From contig NZ_JABJVY010000007.1 in assembly GCF_040750475.1 (NCBI RefSeq), positions 142,130 through 206,129 on the forward strand: a stretch of DNA of 64,000 nucleotides. Reading direction: 5' to 3'. A program made the position numbers and the translations under genes. Shown one piece after another: positions 1 to 9,306 of this stretch. Each line of letters starts with the position of its first letter. Position 1 is the first letter of the stretch. The DNA comes from Amorphus sp040750475 (GTDB taxonomy: Bacteria > Pseudomonadota > Alphaproteobacteria > Rhizobiales > Amorphaceae). The notes under the pieces are model-generated. The model did not search any database and was not told where the DNA came from. It saw only the letters and a list, made by a program, of their open reading frames with translations.

Positions 1-469
1 GGGCGAGGATCGCCATGTCGCCGGAAGCCCAGGCCGCCTCGGGGCCGGATGCGGACGGGCAGATCAGGCCCTTGGAGAGGGCGTTGGCGCCGATTGCCGC
101 CGGCAGGACGCCGGCGACGGGCGCGATGGTTCCGTCAAGCGAGAGCTCGCCGAGCACCACATAGTCGAGCACCTGGTCCGCCGGCAGCACCCCCATTGCG
201 GCCATCAACCCGACGGCGATCGGCAGATCGTAGTGACTGCCTTCCTTGGGCAGGTCGGCGGGAGCGAGATTGACCGTGATGCGCTTGGGCGGGAGCGATA
301 GCCCGGATGCTATCAGGGCGGAACGCACCCGCTCGCGACTTTCCGCTACGGCTTTGTCCGGCAGGCCGACGATGGTGAAGGCGACCGCCCCCGGTCCGAT
401 CTGGACCTGCACGTCGACCGGCACCGCCTCGACGCCCTGAAAGGCCACCGTGGTCACGTGGGACACCAT
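1..469 (-). CDS. comM: ComM/YifB-family Mg-chelatase-like AAA+ ATPase, N-terminal part (cut by window edge)
   Basis: The reading frame starts at an ATG at 469 (MVSHVTTVAFQG) and runs off the left edge without a stop, so about 156 N-terminal residues are seen. The visible part matches the ComM/YifB N-terminal domain, with the family signatures VGLPDKAVAESRERV and NLAPADLPKEGSHYDLP. The AAA+ Walker motifs would lie outside the window. ComM is a hexameric helicase that promotes branch migration during natural transformation. It lies downstream of rne on the same strand, and its ribosome binding site sits inside a hairpin at 470-531. Confidence 0.9.
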   Translation of the reverse strand, partial: MVSHVTTVAFQGVEAVPVDVQVQIGPGAVAFTIVGLPDKAVAESRERVRSALIASGLSLPPKRITVNLAPADLPKEGSHYDLPIAVGLMAAMGVLPADQVLDYVVLGELSLDGTIAPVAGVLPAAIGANALSKGLICPSASGPEAAWASGDMAILA

Positions 470-531
470 CTTGCCACCCCTCTTCGCCCGAACCGCAATT
501 CAGGGTAGTCGATCGGGCGAAGTGTGGCAAG
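470..531 (-). promoter_or_regulatory. Leader hairpin that pairs with the comM ribosome binding site
   Basis: On the minus strand the bases at 531-513 pair with those at 491-470. This gives a 10-bp helix (CTTCGCCCGA with TCGGGCGAAG) stacked on an 8-bp helix (CTTGCCAC with GTGGCAAG). A 1x4 internal loop separates them and the terminal loop is 21 nt. The lower helix ends directly against the comM ATG, and the purine-rich AGGGG that would serve as Shine-Dalgarno lies in the internal loop and lower stem. Pairing is read directly from sequence; a role in translational control is inference. It could also act as a terminator for rne, although it has no U-tract. Confidence 0.55.
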
Positions 532-562
532 AACAAGACGTGAACAATTCGGGCGTTTCCAA

Positions 563-583
563 GCGAAGCGCACGCCGCTTCGC
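563..583 (-). terminator. Hairpin after rne, possible terminator
   Basis: GCGAAGCG and CGCTTCGC form a perfect 8-bp stem with a 5-nt loop, starting 22 nt past the rne stop codon. There is no clear U-run on the minus strand, so intrinsic termination would be weak. It may instead protect the 3' end. Confidence 0.4.
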
Positions 584-604
584 CTCGAAATGCCGTCCTG
601 GAGG

Positions 605-3271
605 CTAGAAGAAGCTCCGGCGCTGCCACCAGCCGCGCTTGGCGCGAGGCTTGTCCTCGTCGTCTGCGCCATCGCCCGTCTCCGCTTCGGCGGGCTCGCC
701 ACCACCGGTGGGGCCATGGATCGGATGCAGAGCCGCCTGCGCAGTCTCCTCCGTGCCGCTGTCCTCATCGGACGCGGCCTCGACCGGCTCTTCGCTCTCC
801 TCCGGTCCGGCCAGGCTCGGCGCCGGTTCCGCCGGCGTCTCGGGCTTGGGAGCAGCTTCGGGCGCTTCGACCTTCGCCGACGCATCGACTGCATCCTGAG
901 CGGATTCCGCGACGGATTCGTCGGCGACAGCGGCCGGAGCCGGCCTCTCGTCCTCCGCGGAAGCGGCTTCGGTCTCGGCCTCTTTGGCCCCGTCCGCTTC
1001 GGTGTCGGCAATCTCGGCCGGCGCGGACTGCGCGCCGTCGGTCGCGGCCGTCGCGTCGGCAGCCGGTGCGGATTCGCCCTGCGCCTCGGTGTCCTCGCTG
1101 GTCGCGGCTTCGTCCTCGCCGCGTTCCCGGCGATTGCGGCGTCCGCCCCGACGGCCACGGCGGCGGCGCGGCTTGTTGTCGTCCTCGGCCCCGGCCTCGC
1201 TCTGATCGGCGCCCTCGGCGGTCTCTTCCGAGCCTTCCTCCTGCGCGCTTTCGGTCGTCTCCTCGGCATTGGTGGGCGGGGTGTCGGCCGTTGCCTCCTG
1301 AGGTGCGCTGTCGGCTTCGGCGTCCGATCCGCTGCGGCGACCGCGCCGGCGGCGCTTGCGGCGGCGCTGGTTGCCGTCTCCGCTCTCCTGTGCCGGCTGC
1401 GGTTCGGCCGGGGCCGGTGCAGGAGCCTCTTGGACCTCCGGTTCGATCTCGATCACCGCCTGGGGCGGAGCCTCGCCTTCCGCGCGCTCCACCGGCTCGC
1501 GGTTGTCGATTTCCAAATGCTTGGTGCCCAGGCTGTCATCCGCCGCGATCGCCACGGTCAGCCCGAAGCGCGCTTCCAACTCGGCCAGGTGGTGGCGCTT
1601 CTGGTTCAGGATATAAAGCGCGACCTCCACCGGCGTGCGCACGGTCAAATGATGGGTCGCGGTCCGCAGAAGATGATCTTCCAGCGCGCGCAGCACATAG
1701 AGCGCCACGGAATCGGTGGAGCGCACGATGCCGGTGCCGTGGCAATGGGCGCAGAGCGTCGTGGAGCTCTCCACTACGCCCTGGCGGATGCGCTGACGCG
1801 ACATCTCCAACAGGCCGAAGTGCGAGATCCGGCCGACCTGGATGCGAGCGCGATCGACCTTCAGACATTCCTTGAGCTTGCGCTCGACCGACCGGTTGTT
1901 GCGCTTCTCCTCCATGTCGATGAAGTCGATCACGATCAGGCCGGCAAGGTCGCGCAGCCGGAGCTGGCGGGCGATCTCCTCCGAGGCTTCCAGATTGGTC
2001 TGGAGCGCGGTCGCCTCGATGTTGTGCTCGCGCGTGGCGCGGCCGGAGTTCACGTCGATGGAGACCAGGGCCTCCGTCGGGTTCAGCACGATATAGCCGC
2101 CCGACGGCAGAGTCACCTGCGGCGAGAACATCGCATCGAGCTGCGCCTCCACGCCGAAACGGGTGAAGATCGGCGTGATCTCGCGATAGGGCTTCACGTT
2201 CTTGGCATGGCTCGGCATGAGCATGCGCATGAACTCTTTCGCCTCGCGATAGGCGGCCTCGCCGTGGACGAGGATCTCGTCGATGTCCTTGTTGTAGAGG
2301 TCGCGGATCGACCGCTTGATCAGGCTGCCTTCCTCGTAGACGAGCGTCGGCGCCACCGATTTCAGCGTCAGATCGCGCACGTTTTCCCACATGCGCAGAA
2401 GATATTCGAAATCGCGCCGGATCTCCGCCTTGGTGCGGCTTGCGCCGGCGGTGCGCAGGATCACGCCCATACCTTCCGGCACGTCGAGATCGCTGACGAT
2501 CTCCTTCAGCCGCTTGCGGTCTTGAGGCGTGGTGATCTTGCGCGAAATGCCGCCGCCGCGGGCGGTGTTCGGCATCAGGACGGAGTAGCGGCCTGCGAGC
2601 GAGAGATAGGTGGTCAGCGCCGCGCCCTTGGTGCCGCGCTCTTCCTTGACGACCTGGACCAACAGGATCTGGCGGCGCTTGATGACCTCCTGGATCTTGT
2701 AGGTCTTGCGAGCCGGGCGCTGGCGCCGCTCCATCGCCTCGTCGAGCGCGTCTTCCGCTCCGACCGATTCGACGGTGTCGTCGTCACCCTCGGTGTCGCT
2801 GTCGCCGTTGTCTCCGTTCTCGCCCGCCTCCGAGGCGCTCGGGGCGGCCTTCTCGGGACGCTCGCCATCCTCGTCCGCGGTTTCGGAGCTCTTGGCTTCG
2901 GCCTCGTCGCTCTCCACTGCAGCGCGCTTGGCTTTGGAGCGCGACTTCTGAGGCTGATCCTCCGACTTGGACTGGGCGCGCGCCTCTTCGGCTTCCGCGT
3001 CCAGAAGAGCCTGCCGATCGGCGTGGGGGATCTGGTAGTAGTCGGGATGAATCTCGTTGAAGGCGAGGAAACCGTGGCGATTGCCGCCATAGTCGACGAA
3101 GGCGGCCTGCAGCGATGGCTCCACGCGCGTCACCTTTGCCAGGTAGATATTGCCCCGCAACGGCTTGCGGGCGGCGGCTTCGAAGTCGAAATCCTCGACC
3201 CGGTTACCGCGAACGACGACGACGCGCGTCTCTTCCGGGTGGGCTGCGTCGACGAGCATCTTGTTGGCCAT
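605..3271 (-). CDS. rne: Ribonuclease E/G family endoribonuclease
   Basis: RNase E cleaves single-stranded AU-rich RNA and scaffolds the degradosome; it matures rRNA and turns over mRNA. The 888-residue product starts at an ATG at 3271 (MANKMLVDAA) with an AAGGAG 10 nt upstream; the frame runs further up but has no better start. The S1 region (about residues 35-130 and again after 190) is split by an acidic insertion at about 90-190, typical of alphaproteobacterial RNase E. The catalytic DNase I-like core follows with IVIDFIDMEE near residue 445, and the zinc-link CAHCHGTG lies near 500. The C-terminal 300 residues are disordered, alternating acidic and arginine-rich blocks, as in degradosome scaffolds. 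A 500-nt leader with a strong hairpin precedes it. Confidence 0.95.
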   Translation of the reverse strand: MANKMLVDAAHPEETRVVVVRGNRVEDFDFEAAARKPLRGNIYLAKVTRVEPSLQAAFVDYGGNRHGFLAFNEIHPDYYQIPHADRQALLDAEAEEARAQSKSEDQPQKSRSKAKRAAVESDEAEAKSSETADEDGERPEKAAPSASEAGENGDNGDSDTEGDDDTVESVGAEDALDEAMERRQRPARKTYKIQEVIKRRQILLVQVVKEERGTKGAALTTYLSLAGRYSVLMPNTARGGGISRKITTPQDRKRLKEIVSDLDVPEGMGVILRTAGASRTKAEIRRDFEYLLRMWENVRDLTLKSVAPTLVYEEGSLIKRSIRDLYNKDIDEILVHGEAAYREAKEFMRMLMPSHAKNVKPYREITPIFTRFGVEAQLDAMFSPQVTLPSGGYIVLNPTEALVSIDVNSGRATREHNIEATALQTNLEASEEIARQLRLRDLAGLIVIDFIDMEEKRNNRSVERKLKECLKVDRARIQVGRISHFGLLEMSRQRIRQGVVESSTTLCAHCHGTGIVRSTDSVALYVLRALEDHLLRTATHHLTVRTPVEVALYILNQKRHHLAELEARFGLTVAIAADDSLGTKHLEIDNREPVERAEGEAPPQAVIEIEPEVQEAPAPAPAEPQPAQESGDGNQRRRKRRRRGRRSGSDAEADSAPQEATADTPPTNAEETTESAQEEGSEETAEGADQSEAGAEDDNKPRRRRGRRGGRRNRRERGEDEAATSEDTEAQGESAPAADATAATDGAQSAPAEIADTEADGAKEAETEAASAEDERPAPAAVADESVAESAQDAVDASAKVEAPEAAPKPETPAEPAPSLAGPEESEEPVEAASDEDSGTEETAQAALHPIHGPTGGGEPAEAETGDGADDEDKPRAKRGWWQRRSFF

Positions 3272-3498
3272 AGGGCGAAAGCTCCTTGCCTCCAGACCCC
3301 GGGGGCGGCGGCGCAACCGCGCGCGCCGGTGGCCGGGGGGAGGCGATCTGGGTCGTTGAAACGATCACGGATGGGAAAGCGTCGCTGCGTGCGCCCCGGC
3401 AGAGGATGAGCTGACCCGGACTAGCGGGCAGGTTGGCCATCATGCGTTCGGAAAGGGGCAGCGCCGGGTCACGCGCTCGAACAATTCAATATCGATCC

Positions 3499-3525
3499 GC
3501 CGCGATTTTTCGAGAATCGCGGCGA
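3499..3525 (-). promoter_or_regulatory. Perfect hairpin in the rne 5' leader (intergenic 3272-3953)
   Basis: Two 10-base arms, CGCCGCGATT and AATCGCGGCG, form a perfect stem around a 7-base loop about 230 nt upstream of the rne start codon. The 682-bp gap between divergent rne and amiC holds no convincing gene. In Escherichia coli, hairpins in the long rne leader let RNase E control its own mRNA; a similar role here is inference. The rest of the gap shows only the promoter at 3798-3826. Confidence 0.45.
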
Positions 3526-3797
3526 GCGGATGCGCCGTTTGTCGTTCGGCGGCCATTGCTGCGCCACACATGAACCCTACAGCGCGGTTCGCACATGCGA
3601 ACTCACTGGACGGGCTCCGTGTCCATCGAAGGAGCCGGGGCTCCGGCGCACGCTCAGGCTTCCCGTCCGGTCTGCTCGCCGATCCAAAAACACGCCACAT
3701 GGCGTTCGAAGGATGATGGAGAGCTCTGATAAGGCAGCGCCTGCACCCTCCAACGGGAACGGCAAGGCCCGGAAAAGGAAATCATCCACAAGACAGA

Positions 3798-3826
3798 TAT
3801 TTACGGTTCTGTGTTGCAATTGGCAA
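3798..3826 (-). promoter_or_regulatory. Candidate sigma-70 promoter for rne
   Basis: On the minus strand TTGCCA (3826-3821) is followed after 17 bases by TAAATA (3803-3798) in a locally AT-rich stretch. Transcription would start near 3790 and leave a leader of about 520 nt before rne. The match is by eye and untested. Confidence 0.45.
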
Positions 3827-3953
3827 GCAATTGATGGCGCACCGGAGATGACGGTCCGCGGATGGCAGCCGGGCGTTAACGGCAGGGCGATAATCCGCTA
3901 TAGGCCGCAGCCGAGGCGCCGGGGGAAAGCGCGAAGGAATGAGGTGAGACAGG

Positions 3954-5198
3954 ATGCGTGAAGGCCGGACCGCCAGCCGAGTGATCGCTGTGCTGATGGC
4001 GATCCTTCTCGCAGGTGCGATCGCACGCCCGGCCGACGCCGCCGCGCCGGACGATGACACGGAGGCGGTCGCGACCGGCGCACGGGTGGAGGGCGACGGC
4101 GAGCGCACGCGATTCGTGATCGATGTCGCCAAGGCGGTGGAATTCGGTACGTTCGTGCTTCCCGATCCGCGTCGCGTGATTATCGATCTTGCCAATGTGC
4201 GCTTCGATCTGTCTCCCGACGCCGGCCGAAAGGGCGCCGGCCTGGTGACGGCCTGGCGCTACGGCCAGTTCGCTCAGGGCCAGGCGCGCATCGTGCTCGA
4301 CGTCGATGGGCCGGTGTCGGTGGAGCACGCCTTCTATCTGCCGCCGGTGGCCGATCAGCCCGGTCATCTGGTCGTCGACCTGGTGTCCGCCAGCGAGACG
4401 GACTTTCAGGCCGCCGTGAAAACGAGCCGCGGACGATCCGCCGGTGCGGAACCCGCACTCGCGACACCGACCGAGCCCGTTGGCGGGTCGAAGCCGGTGG
4501 TCGTTCTCGATCCCGGCCACGGCGGCGTCGACCCCGGCGCGGTCGGGGAGGGGGGCGTGTTCGAGAAAGACGTGGTCCTGACCTTCGCGAGCGAGCTGAA
4601 GAAAAAGCTGGAGGCGACCGACGACGTTGAGGTGCGCATGACCCGCGACGACGATCGCTTCTTGTCGCTGCGTCAGCGCGTGGAGGTCGCGCGTGGCTAT
4701 GGCGCGGACTTGTTCGTCTCGATTCACGCCGATTCTGCGCCCCAGGACTATGTGCGCGGCGCGACCGTCTATACTCTCTCGGAGCGCCCCTCAGACGCCC
4801 AGGCCGCCGCGATCGCGGCACGGGAAAATCGGTCCGACGTGCTTGCCGGTATCGAAGTCGACGAGACCACCGACGAGGTCACCGACATTCTGATCGACTT
4901 GGCGCGCCGGGAAACCAAGGTGTTCTCCCACCACTTCGCCGAGGATGCGATCCAGCAGCTCGGAACGGCGGTGCTGATGCACAAAAATCCGCACCGGTCC
5001 GCGCGTTTCCGGGTGCTCAAGGCGCACGATATTCCCTCGGTCCTGATCGAGCTGGGCTATCTCTCAAACGCGCACGACGAGCAGCTTTTGACCGATCCGT
5101 CGTGGCGCGATCGAGCTTCGGATGCGTTGAGCGCGGCGGTGGAGCGCTTTTTCGGCCCCCGGCTTGCCCAGGGAAAAGGGGACACGGTTCCGCAATGA
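3954..5198 (+). CDS. amiC: N-acetylmuramoyl-L-alanine amidase (AMIN + Amidase_3)
   Basis: This periplasmic zinc amidase cuts the bond between MurNAc and the peptide stem and helps separate daughter cells. The 414-residue protein has a signal peptide (hydrophobic VIAVLMAILLAGAIA, likely cleavage after ADA), an AMIN domain at about residues 45-145 and an Amidase_3 catalytic domain at about 180-405. Zinc and catalytic motifs are visible: DPGHGGVDPG, FEKDVVLTFA, SIHADSA and the catalytic glutamate in LIELGYLSN. The start is an ATG preceded by GAGGTGAGA. It diverges from rne and precedes the PBP1A gene, an arrangement that keeps two peptidoglycan enzymes together. AmiA/B/C assignment is by the AMIN domain only. 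Confidence 0.92.
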   Translation: MREGRTASRVIAVLMAILLAGAIARPADAAAPDDDTEAVATGARVEGDGERTRFVIDVAKAVEFGTFVLPDPRRVIIDLANVRFDLSPDAGRKGAGLVTAWRYGQFAQGQARIVLDVDGPVSVEHAFYLPPVADQPGHLVVDLVSASETDFQAAVKTSRGRSAGAEPALATPTEPVGGSKPVVVLDPGHGGVDPGAVGEGGVFEKDVVLTFASELKKKLEATDDVEVRMTRDDDRFLSLRQRVEVARGYGADLFVSIHADSAPQDYVRGATVYTLSERPSDAQAAAIAARENRSDVLAGIEVDETTDEVTDILIDLARRETKVFSHHFAEDAIQQLGTAVLMHKNPHRSARFRVLKAHDIPSVLIELGYLSNAHDEQLLTDPSWRDRASDALSAAVERFFGPRLAQGKGDTVPQ

Positions 5199-5539
5199 TT
5201 GCCCCGAAGCGACCACTTTTTGGGCATATTCAAGGGAAGCTTAAGAGCTTCGGTTCAAACGATCGTGATGGGAGCCGTGGTTCTTGCGTCATTCGGGCGC
5301 CGGACGCTATGGCTTGAGTTTCTCGGGCCGAAGAGTGGGCGACCGGTGGGAAGGCTGCCGGGCGGGACGTGCGGATCGCGAGGCATGGATCCGGTGAACG
5401 TGGTGAGACCGTCGCCGGCGAGCGTGTCAGGCGATGTCGCAGACGGCGGACGGATCGGGATTGAGAGAGGCGTGTCGTTCCCTCGTGGAGGCAGGACGGC
5501 ACCCCGACGCACCCTTTGGGCGGAGTTGAATACGGCACG
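5199..5539 (+). other. Intergenic region before the PBP1A gene
   Basis: These 341 bases hold no convincing gene. A weak promoter-like pair, TTGCGT at 5284 and TATGGC at 5308 with 18 bases between, could drive the downstream gene. No clear terminator for amiC is seen. Confidence 0.35.
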
Positions 5540-8038
5540 ATGCGCTTTCTTGTGAACACCATCGGCTATCTGGTCGGCATCGGCGTGGTCCTGGGCCTGA
5601 TCGCCGCCGGCGCTGTCGGCTATTATGTGTACATGATGTCCGAGGATCTCCCGGACTACACGCAGTTGCGCAACTACGAGCCGCCGGTGATGACGCGTAT
5701 CCACGCGTCCGACGGCAGCCTGGTTGCCGAATATGCGCGCGAGAAGCGCTTGTTCCTGCCGATCCAGGCGATCCCGGCGGTGATCAAGGAAGCCTTCCTC
5801 TCCGCCGAGGACAAGACCTTCTACACTCACAACGGCATCGACCTCGGCGGCATCGTGCGGGCCGCGGTCACCAACTTCCGCAACCGGGGAAGCGGTCGCC
5901 GGCCGGTCGGCGCCTCGACGATCACCCAGCAGGTCGCCAAGAACTTCCTTTTGACCAACGAGGTCTCGATCGAACGTAAGATCAAGGAAGCGATCCTGGC
6001 GCTACGGATCGAGCAGGCCTACACCAAGGACCGCATTCTCGAGCTGTACCTCAACGAGATCTATCTCGGCATGGGCGCCTACGGCGTCGCAGCGGCTGCG
6101 CTCGTCTATTTCGACAAGTCGGTGCACGAGCTGTCGATCGCGGAAGTCGCCTACCTGGCGGCGCTGCCGAAGGCACCGAACAACTACAATCCGTTCCGCG
6201 AGCCCGCGCGCGCCATCGAGCGCCGCAACTGGGTGATCGATCGGATGCTGGAGAACGGCTACATCACCGAGTCGGAGGCCGAGCAGGCCAAGAACGAGCC
6301 GCTGAAGGTGACGCCGCGTGACACCGGCTCGCATCTGTTCGCCTCGGACTATTTCGCCGAGGAGGTGCGCCGCCATCTGGCCAACATGTACGGCGAGAAG
6401 GGGCTATACGAAGGCGGCCTGTCGGTGCGCACGACGCTTAATCCCGAGCTTCAGGTCATGGCCCGCAACGCCCTCATGGACGGCCTGATCGATTTCGATG
6501 TCCGGCGCACCGGCTGGCGCGGTCCGGTCACCACGGTCGATCTCGGCAACGGGGCCGACTGGGGCGCGCGGGTTGGCGAAGTGAATGCCTATTCCGACTT
6601 GCCGGAGTGGCGGCTTGCCGTCGTCCTGTCGGTGGACGGCAACGAGGCGCAGATCGGCCTGCAACCGGAACGGCTCGTGTCCGGCGCCCTGTCGATCGAG
6701 CGCGAGCGCGGCCGCATTCCGTTCAAGGATGTCGCCTGGCGCCGGATCCAGCACGGACCGAAGCCGGGACAGGACTATGCGCACTACACCGGTGTGCGCA
6801 ACATGACCGACCTGCTGCAGCGCGGCGACGTCGTTTATGTCGAGAAGGACGAAAGCGCGGACGGCGACGACGTCTACAATCTGCGCCAGGTGCCGGAAGT
6901 CTCCGGCGCGATCGTGGCCATGGATCCGCACACCGGACGCGTGCTGGCGATGGTCGGCGGCTTTTCCTTCGCCGAAAGCGAGTTCAACCGGGCCACCCAG
7001 GCCTATCGCCAGCCCGGCTCCTCGTTCAAACCGTTCGTCTACGCCACAGCGCTCGACAATGGCTATACGCCGGCCTCGATCGTGGTCGATGGTCCGATCG
7101 AGATCGATCCGGGCGCGGGCCAGGCGGTGTGGCGGCCAAAGAACTATGGCGGCAAATATGCCGGTCCGCGCACCCTGCGCTATGGCATCGAGCGCTCGCG
7201 CAACCTGATGACGGTGCGGCTCGCCAAAGACATGGGTATGCCGCTGATCGTCGAATATGCGCGGCGGTTCGGCATCTACGACAATCTGAAGCCGTTCCTG
7301 TCGATGTCGCTCGGTGCCGGTGAAACCACGGTGATGCGGATGGTCGGGGCCTACTCGATCATCGCCAACAGCGGACAGAAGGTGACGCCGACGCTGATCG
7401 ACCGCATTCAGGACCGTTATGGTCGCACGATCTATCGTCACGACGATCGGATCTGTCAGGGGTGTGTCGCGGAGAGCTGGCACGACCAGCCCGATCCGAC
7501 CATCATCGACGAGTCGGAATATGTGCTCGACCCGATGACCGCCTACCAGATCACCTCCATGATGGAAGGCGTGGTCCAGCGCGGCACGGCCACCCGGGTG
7601 CGGGCCGTCGGCAAGCCGATCGCCGGCAAGACGGGCACGACCAACGACGAGCGTGATGCCTGGTTCGTGGGCTTCACCCCGGACCTCGTTGCCGGTGTCT
7701 ATGTGGGCTACGACAATCCGCGGCCGATGGGCCGCGGCGCCACCGGTGGCCAGGTTGCCGCGCCGATCTTCATCGACTTCATGAAGAGCGCGTTGGCCGA
7801 TACCCCGGGGGTGGAGTTCCGCGTCCCCGAAGGCATCAAGCTGGTGCCGGTCTATGCCAGCACTGGCCAGCCTGCACCGAGCGGCGGTGCCGGCGTGATC
7901 CTGGAGGCGTTCAAGCCCGGCACGGCGCCCGGCGACACCTTCTCCGTGATCGGCCTCAACAGCGGCAAATCCTCGCGCTCCACCGTGACGCGCGAAAGCG
8001 AGCGTGCCGTCCTGTCCGGTACCGGCGGCCTCTACTGA
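5540..8038 (+). CDS. mrcA: Class A penicillin-binding protein 1A (bifunctional transglycosylase/transpeptidase)
   Basis: PBP1A polymerises glycan strands and cross-links them in the periplasm. The ATG at 5540 (MRFLVNTIGY) is chosen over an upstream TTG at 5516; it gives 832 residues and puts one membrane anchor at about residues 5-30. The GT51 glycosyltransferase domain (about 50-230) shows AEDKTFYTHNG and GASTITQQVAKN. The transpeptidase domain (about 460-740) shows the catalytic serine in GSSFKPF and the KTG motif in AGKTGTTNDERDAWF. The segment between them contains the OB-like insertion typical of PBP1A. A short hairpin follows the stop. It may be co-transcribed with amiC, but the 341-bp gap leaves this open. 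Confidence 0.95.
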   Translation: MRFLVNTIGYLVGIGVVLGLIAAGAVGYYVYMMSEDLPDYTQLRNYEPPVMTRIHASDGSLVAEYAREKRLFLPIQAIPAVIKEAFLSAEDKTFYTHNGIDLGGIVRAAVTNFRNRGSGRRPVGASTITQQVAKNFLLTNEVSIERKIKEAILALRIEQAYTKDRILELYLNEIYLGMGAYGVAAAALVYFDKSVHELSIAEVAYLAALPKAPNNYNPFREPARAIERRNWVIDRMLENGYITESEAEQAKNEPLKVTPRDTGSHLFASDYFAEEVRRHLANMYGEKGLYEGGLSVRTTLNPELQVMARNALMDGLIDFDVRRTGWRGPVTTVDLGNGADWGARVGEVNAYSDLPEWRLAVVLSVDGNEAQIGLQPERLVSGALSIERERGRIPFKDVAWRRIQHGPKPGQDYAHYTGVRNMTDLLQRGDVVYVEKDESADGDDVYNLRQVPEVSGAIVAMDPHTGRVLAMVGGFSFAESEFNRATQAYRQPGSSFKPFVYATALDNGYTPASIVVDGPIEIDPGAGQAVWRPKNYGGKYAGPRTLRYGIERSRNLMTVRLAKDMGMPLIVEYARRFGIYDNLKPFLSMSLGAGETTVMRMVGAYSIIANSGQKVTPTLIDRIQDRYGRTIYRHDDRICQGCVAESWHDQPDPTIIDESEYVLDPMTAYQITSMMEGVVQRGTATRVRAVGKPIAGKTGTTNDERDAWFVGFTPDLVAGVYVGYDNPRPMGRGATGGQVAAPIFIDFMKSALADTPGVEFRVPEGIKLVPVYASTGQPAPSGGAGVILEAFKPGTAPGDTFSVIGLNSGKSSRSTVTRESERAVLSGTGGLY

Positions 8039-8040
8039 GG

Positions 8041-8058
8041 CCGCCTCGCGGCGGATTT
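8041..8058 (+). terminator. Short hairpin after the PBP1A gene
   Basis: CCGCC-TCGC-GGCGG begins 3 nt after the stop codon and is followed by ATTT. The stem is short and the T-tract is poor, so it is only a weak terminator candidate. Confidence 0.4.
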
Positions 8059-8174
8059 CCGATAAGGTCCGGACGGCGCGTTGCGTATGGCGCGCTCGCG
8101 CCTTATGTCGGGCAGTTCCCGGCGCGGCGCCGTCCGCGCCGAGCCCCCTTCTTTCCCTGATCCCGGATAGTGGA

Positions 8175-9306
8175 ATGAGACCCGAGACCACCAACACCAT
8201 CGAAGAAATCAAGCAGGCGTTGGGCCTGCTGAGGAGGTATCTTTGACTGGGAAACGGCACTCAAGCGGCTCGATGAGCTGAACGCGAAGGCGGAGGATCC
8301 GAGCCTCTGGAACGATCCGGGCGAAGCTCAGGCGCTCATGCGCGAGCGCCAGATGCTGGAGGATCAGATTTCGGCGGTTCGCCGGCTCGAGCAGGAGCTC
8401 GCCGACACCGTCGACCTGATCGAACTCGGCGAGATGGAAGAGGAAGCGAGCGTCGTGGAGGACGCGGAGGCGCAGTTGAAGGCGCTTCTGGCCGAATGCG
8501 ACCGCCGCCAGGTCGAAGCGATGCTGTCCGGCGAGGCCGACGGCAACGACGCCTATCTGGAAGTCCACGCCGGTGCCGGCGGCACGGAAAGCCAGGACTG
8601 GGCGCAGATGCTTCTGCGCATGTACGTACGCTGGGCGGAGCGTGCGGGCTACAAGGTCGAGACGCTCGAAGTCCATGACGGCGAAGAGGCGGGCATCAAG
8701 TCGGCCACGATCCTGGTCAAGGGCCACAACGCCTATGGCTGGCTCAAGACCGAATCGGGTGTGCACCGTCTGGTGCGGATTTCTCCGTTCGACAGCCAGG
8801 CGCGCCGCCACACCTCGTTCGCTTCGATCTGGGTCTATCCGGTGATCGACGATTCGATCGACATCGAGATCAACGAGTCCGACGTCCGCACCGACACCTA
8901 TCGCTCGTCCGGCGCCGGCGGTCAGCACGTCAACACCACCGATTCCGCGGTGCGCCTGACCCATATTCCATCCGGCATCGTGGTAGCCTGCCAGGCCGGT
9001 CGCTCTCAGCATCAGAACCGCGCTCAGGCGTGGGACATGCTGCGCGCCCGCCTCTATGAGGCGGAGCTGAAGAAGCGGGAAGAAAAGGCGATGGCGGAGG
9101 CCGCGTCCAAGTCGGACATCGGCTGGGGCCACCAGATCCGCTCCTATGTCCTGCAGCCCTATCAGCTCGTTAAGGATCTCCGGACCGGGGTGGAGAACAC
9201 CTCGCCCCAGGCGGTGCTCGACGGCGATCTGAACGGCTTCATGGAAGCCACGCTCGCCCAGCGGGCCCACGGCGATACGGGTGTCGAAATCGAGGATGTG
9301 GACTGA
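8175..9306 (+). CDS. prfB: Peptide chain release factor 2, made by programmed +1 frameshift
   Basis: RF2 recognises UGA and UAA and triggers peptide release. The gene is in two frames: codons 1-23 from the ATG at 8175, then an in-frame UGA at 8244-8246. Skipping T8244 (CTT then GAC) continues the frame from 8245 to 9306 for a total of 376 residues, the normal RF2 length. The SPF anticodon-like tripeptide (RISPFDSQARR) and the GGQ catalytic motif (SGAGGQHVNTTDSAV) are both present. A caller that ignores the shift would start internally near 8338 and lose the N-terminus. It follows the PBP1A gene after 136 bp. Confidence 0.96.
8231..8247 (+). promoter_or_regulatory. prfB autoregulatory frameshift site
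   Basis: An internal Shine-Dalgarno AGGAGG (8232-8237) lies three bases before CTT-TGA-C (8241-8247). This is the canonical RF2 recoding signal: when RF2 is scarce, ribosomes pause at UGA and slip +1. The elements and their spacing are seen directly; the mechanism is established for the family. Confidence 0.93.

Noticed and set aside
524..3409. Open frame of 961 codons antisense to rne
   Set aside because: It mirrors the rne gene in high-GC DNA, has low-complexity Arg/Leu/Gly content and no domain; rne on the other strand is certain.
6404..8260. Open frame of 618 codons antisense to the PBP1A gene
   Set aside because: Antisense shadow of a clear gene, with His/Arg/Asp-rich translation and no motif.
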